This document shows positions 7,242-7,497 of a stretch of 7,497 nt of DNA, one piece after another. Below the pieces are notes generated by a model. It worked only from the letters and a program-made list of their open reading frames with translations. It ran no database searches and had not been told where the DNA came from. Position 1 is the first letter of the stretch. Each line of letters starts with the position of its first letter. The position numbers and the translations under genes were made by a program. Location of the stretch: NCBI RefSeq assembly GCF_002811955.1, contig NZ_NPEF01000190.1:1-7497 (forward strand). The letters are read 5' to 3'. This DNA comes from Leptospira ellisii (GTDB lineage Bacteria > Spirochaetota > Leptospiria > Leptospirales > Leptospiraceae).

Positions 7242-7490
7242 TTGATCCGTTTCCGGTATCGTGCGACTTCGAAGTATGAATGGAATATCCATGATTATTT
7301 TCAGTATCTTTTTGGGAATTTCGACAGTATCTTGCGGCAATATTTCCCCTCGGGAAAAATGCAAAGAGGACAAAGCCTGCGATATCAGGGCGAATATGTG
7401 TTTCGGGTCGTGAATCGCCTTGTCGGCTATAGTTTTAAATTTTTTGAATATTGCCGCAAGATACTGTCGAAATTCCCAAAAAGATACTGA
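7242..7490 (+). CDS. Alternative 82-residue frame, doubtful
   Basis: A TTG-started frame with a good AGGAG site, encoding an 82-residue basic and aromatic protein with no recognisable motif. Its last 15 or so residues are translated from the right arm of the 51-bp inverted repeat, which is the reverse complement of DNA it has already read. The overlapping +1 frame encodes a much more gene-like lipoprotein signal sequence. I therefore think only the first dozen or so codons (MIRFRYRA, a basic start) might be genuine, perhaps as the displaced N terminus of that lipoprotein. Confidence 0.15.
   Translation: MIRFRYRATSKYEWNIHDYFQYLFGNFDSILRQYFPSGKMQRGQSLRYQGEYVFRVVNRLVGYSFKFFEYCRKILSKFPKRY
7261..7413 (+). 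pseudogene. Small lipoprotein-like gene, probably truncated or damaged
   Basis: In the +1 frame relative to the TTG at 7242, a GTG at 7261 (or ATG at 7276 or 7291) opens a 50-residue product. MRLRSMNGIS is followed by the hydrophobic core MIIFSIFLGISTVS and a lipobox-type Cys, residue 25 from the GTG. This is a clear lipoprotein signal peptide of the kind common in spirochaetes (signal peptidase II, outer or inner membrane anchoring). The mature part begins CGNISPREKCKEDKAC and holds four cysteines in 26 residues before a TGA at 7411. The frame then stays open for 28 more codons (IALSAIVLNF...) to the window edge. The good ribosome site upstream suits a different frame (TTG 7242). A frameshift near 7245-7275 plus a nonsense codon would explain both oddities. 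So would sequence error, or a real 50-residue protein from GTG. The inverted repeat begins inside the signal-peptide region (7294). Function unknown. Confidence 0.4.
7294..7344 (+). repeat. Left arm of a perfect 51-bp inverted repeat
   Basis: From ATTATTTTCAGTATC at 7294 through GCGGCAATATT at 7344. It is the exact reverse complement of 7447-7497, with no mismatch by hand comparison. The arm coincides with the lipoprotein signal-peptide core and lipobox codons (IIFSIFLGISTVSCGNI). The two arms flank a 102-bp spacer, 7345-7446. Similarity stops abruptly at the spacer side. Confidence 0.95.
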
Positions 7491-7497
7491 AAATAAT
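7447..7497 (-). repeat. Right arm of the 51-bp inverted repeat, reaching the window end
   Basis: From AATATTGCCGCAAG at 7447 to the final base. Read on the minus strand it encodes the same IIFSIFLGISTVSCGNI, then diverges to QKI and a TAA. Because it runs to the last base, the repeat may be longer than 51 bp. Alternatively the sequence record ends here with a fold-back artefact. Confidence 0.95.

Noticed and set aside
7294..7497. The inverted repeat as an intrinsic terminator or insertion-sequence terminus
   Set aside because: A 51-bp perfect stem with a 102-bp loop is unlike a terminator. No transposase, target-site duplication or known terminus is visible, and the arm is coding-like.

Overview
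The window reads as chromosomal DNA from a spirochaete of the genus Leptospira. This is inferred from the style of the glycine-cleavage proteins, the compact gcvT-gcvH-gcvP order with a single-chain P-protein, the neighbouring short membrane and lipoprotein-like genes, and the recurrent TTCG/GAAA-rich codon texture. Base composition looks mid-40s % GC by eye. That would be high for the L. interrogans cluster and would suit one of the higher-GC species. The species is not determined here.

Layout. Positions 53-1309 (minus) hold a four-helix membrane protein of unknown function that starts at TTG. A 312-bp divergent spacer separates it from a plus-strand ppnP-type nucleoside phosphorylase gene (1622-1942). 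Convergent with ppnP is a small DUF3147-type membrane protein (2030-2374, minus, GTG start). It lies 52 bp downstream of gcvP and is probably the tail of the gcv transcript. The core of the window is gcvT (5774-6889), gcvH (5361-5753) and gcvP (2427-5321), all on the minus strand and transcribed in that order with gaps of 20 and 39 bp. The gcvT upstream region (6890-7241) is non-coding and partly AT-rich. It carries a small hairpin followed by a T tract on the gcvT-sense strand, but no glycine riboswitch that I can recognise. Beyond it, on the plus strand, lies a short lipoprotein-like reading frame that overlaps a perfect 51-bp inverted repeat. The right arm of that repeat runs exactly to the last base of the window.

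How the genes work together. GcvP decarboxylates glycine and loads the aminomethyl group onto the lipoyl arm of GcvH. GcvT transfers the one-carbon unit to tetrahydrofolate and releases ammonia. The fourth component, dihydrolipoyl dehydrogenase, and the lipoylation enzymes are not in this window. PpnP belongs to nucleotide salvage and has no evident link to glycine cleavage. The central genes are ordinary housekeeping. The part most worth a second look is the right edge (7242-7497), where a lipoprotein signal-sequence region is repeated in inverted orientation around a 102-bp spacer. This may be an assembly fold-back at a contig end, a decayed gene, or less likely an invertible segment.
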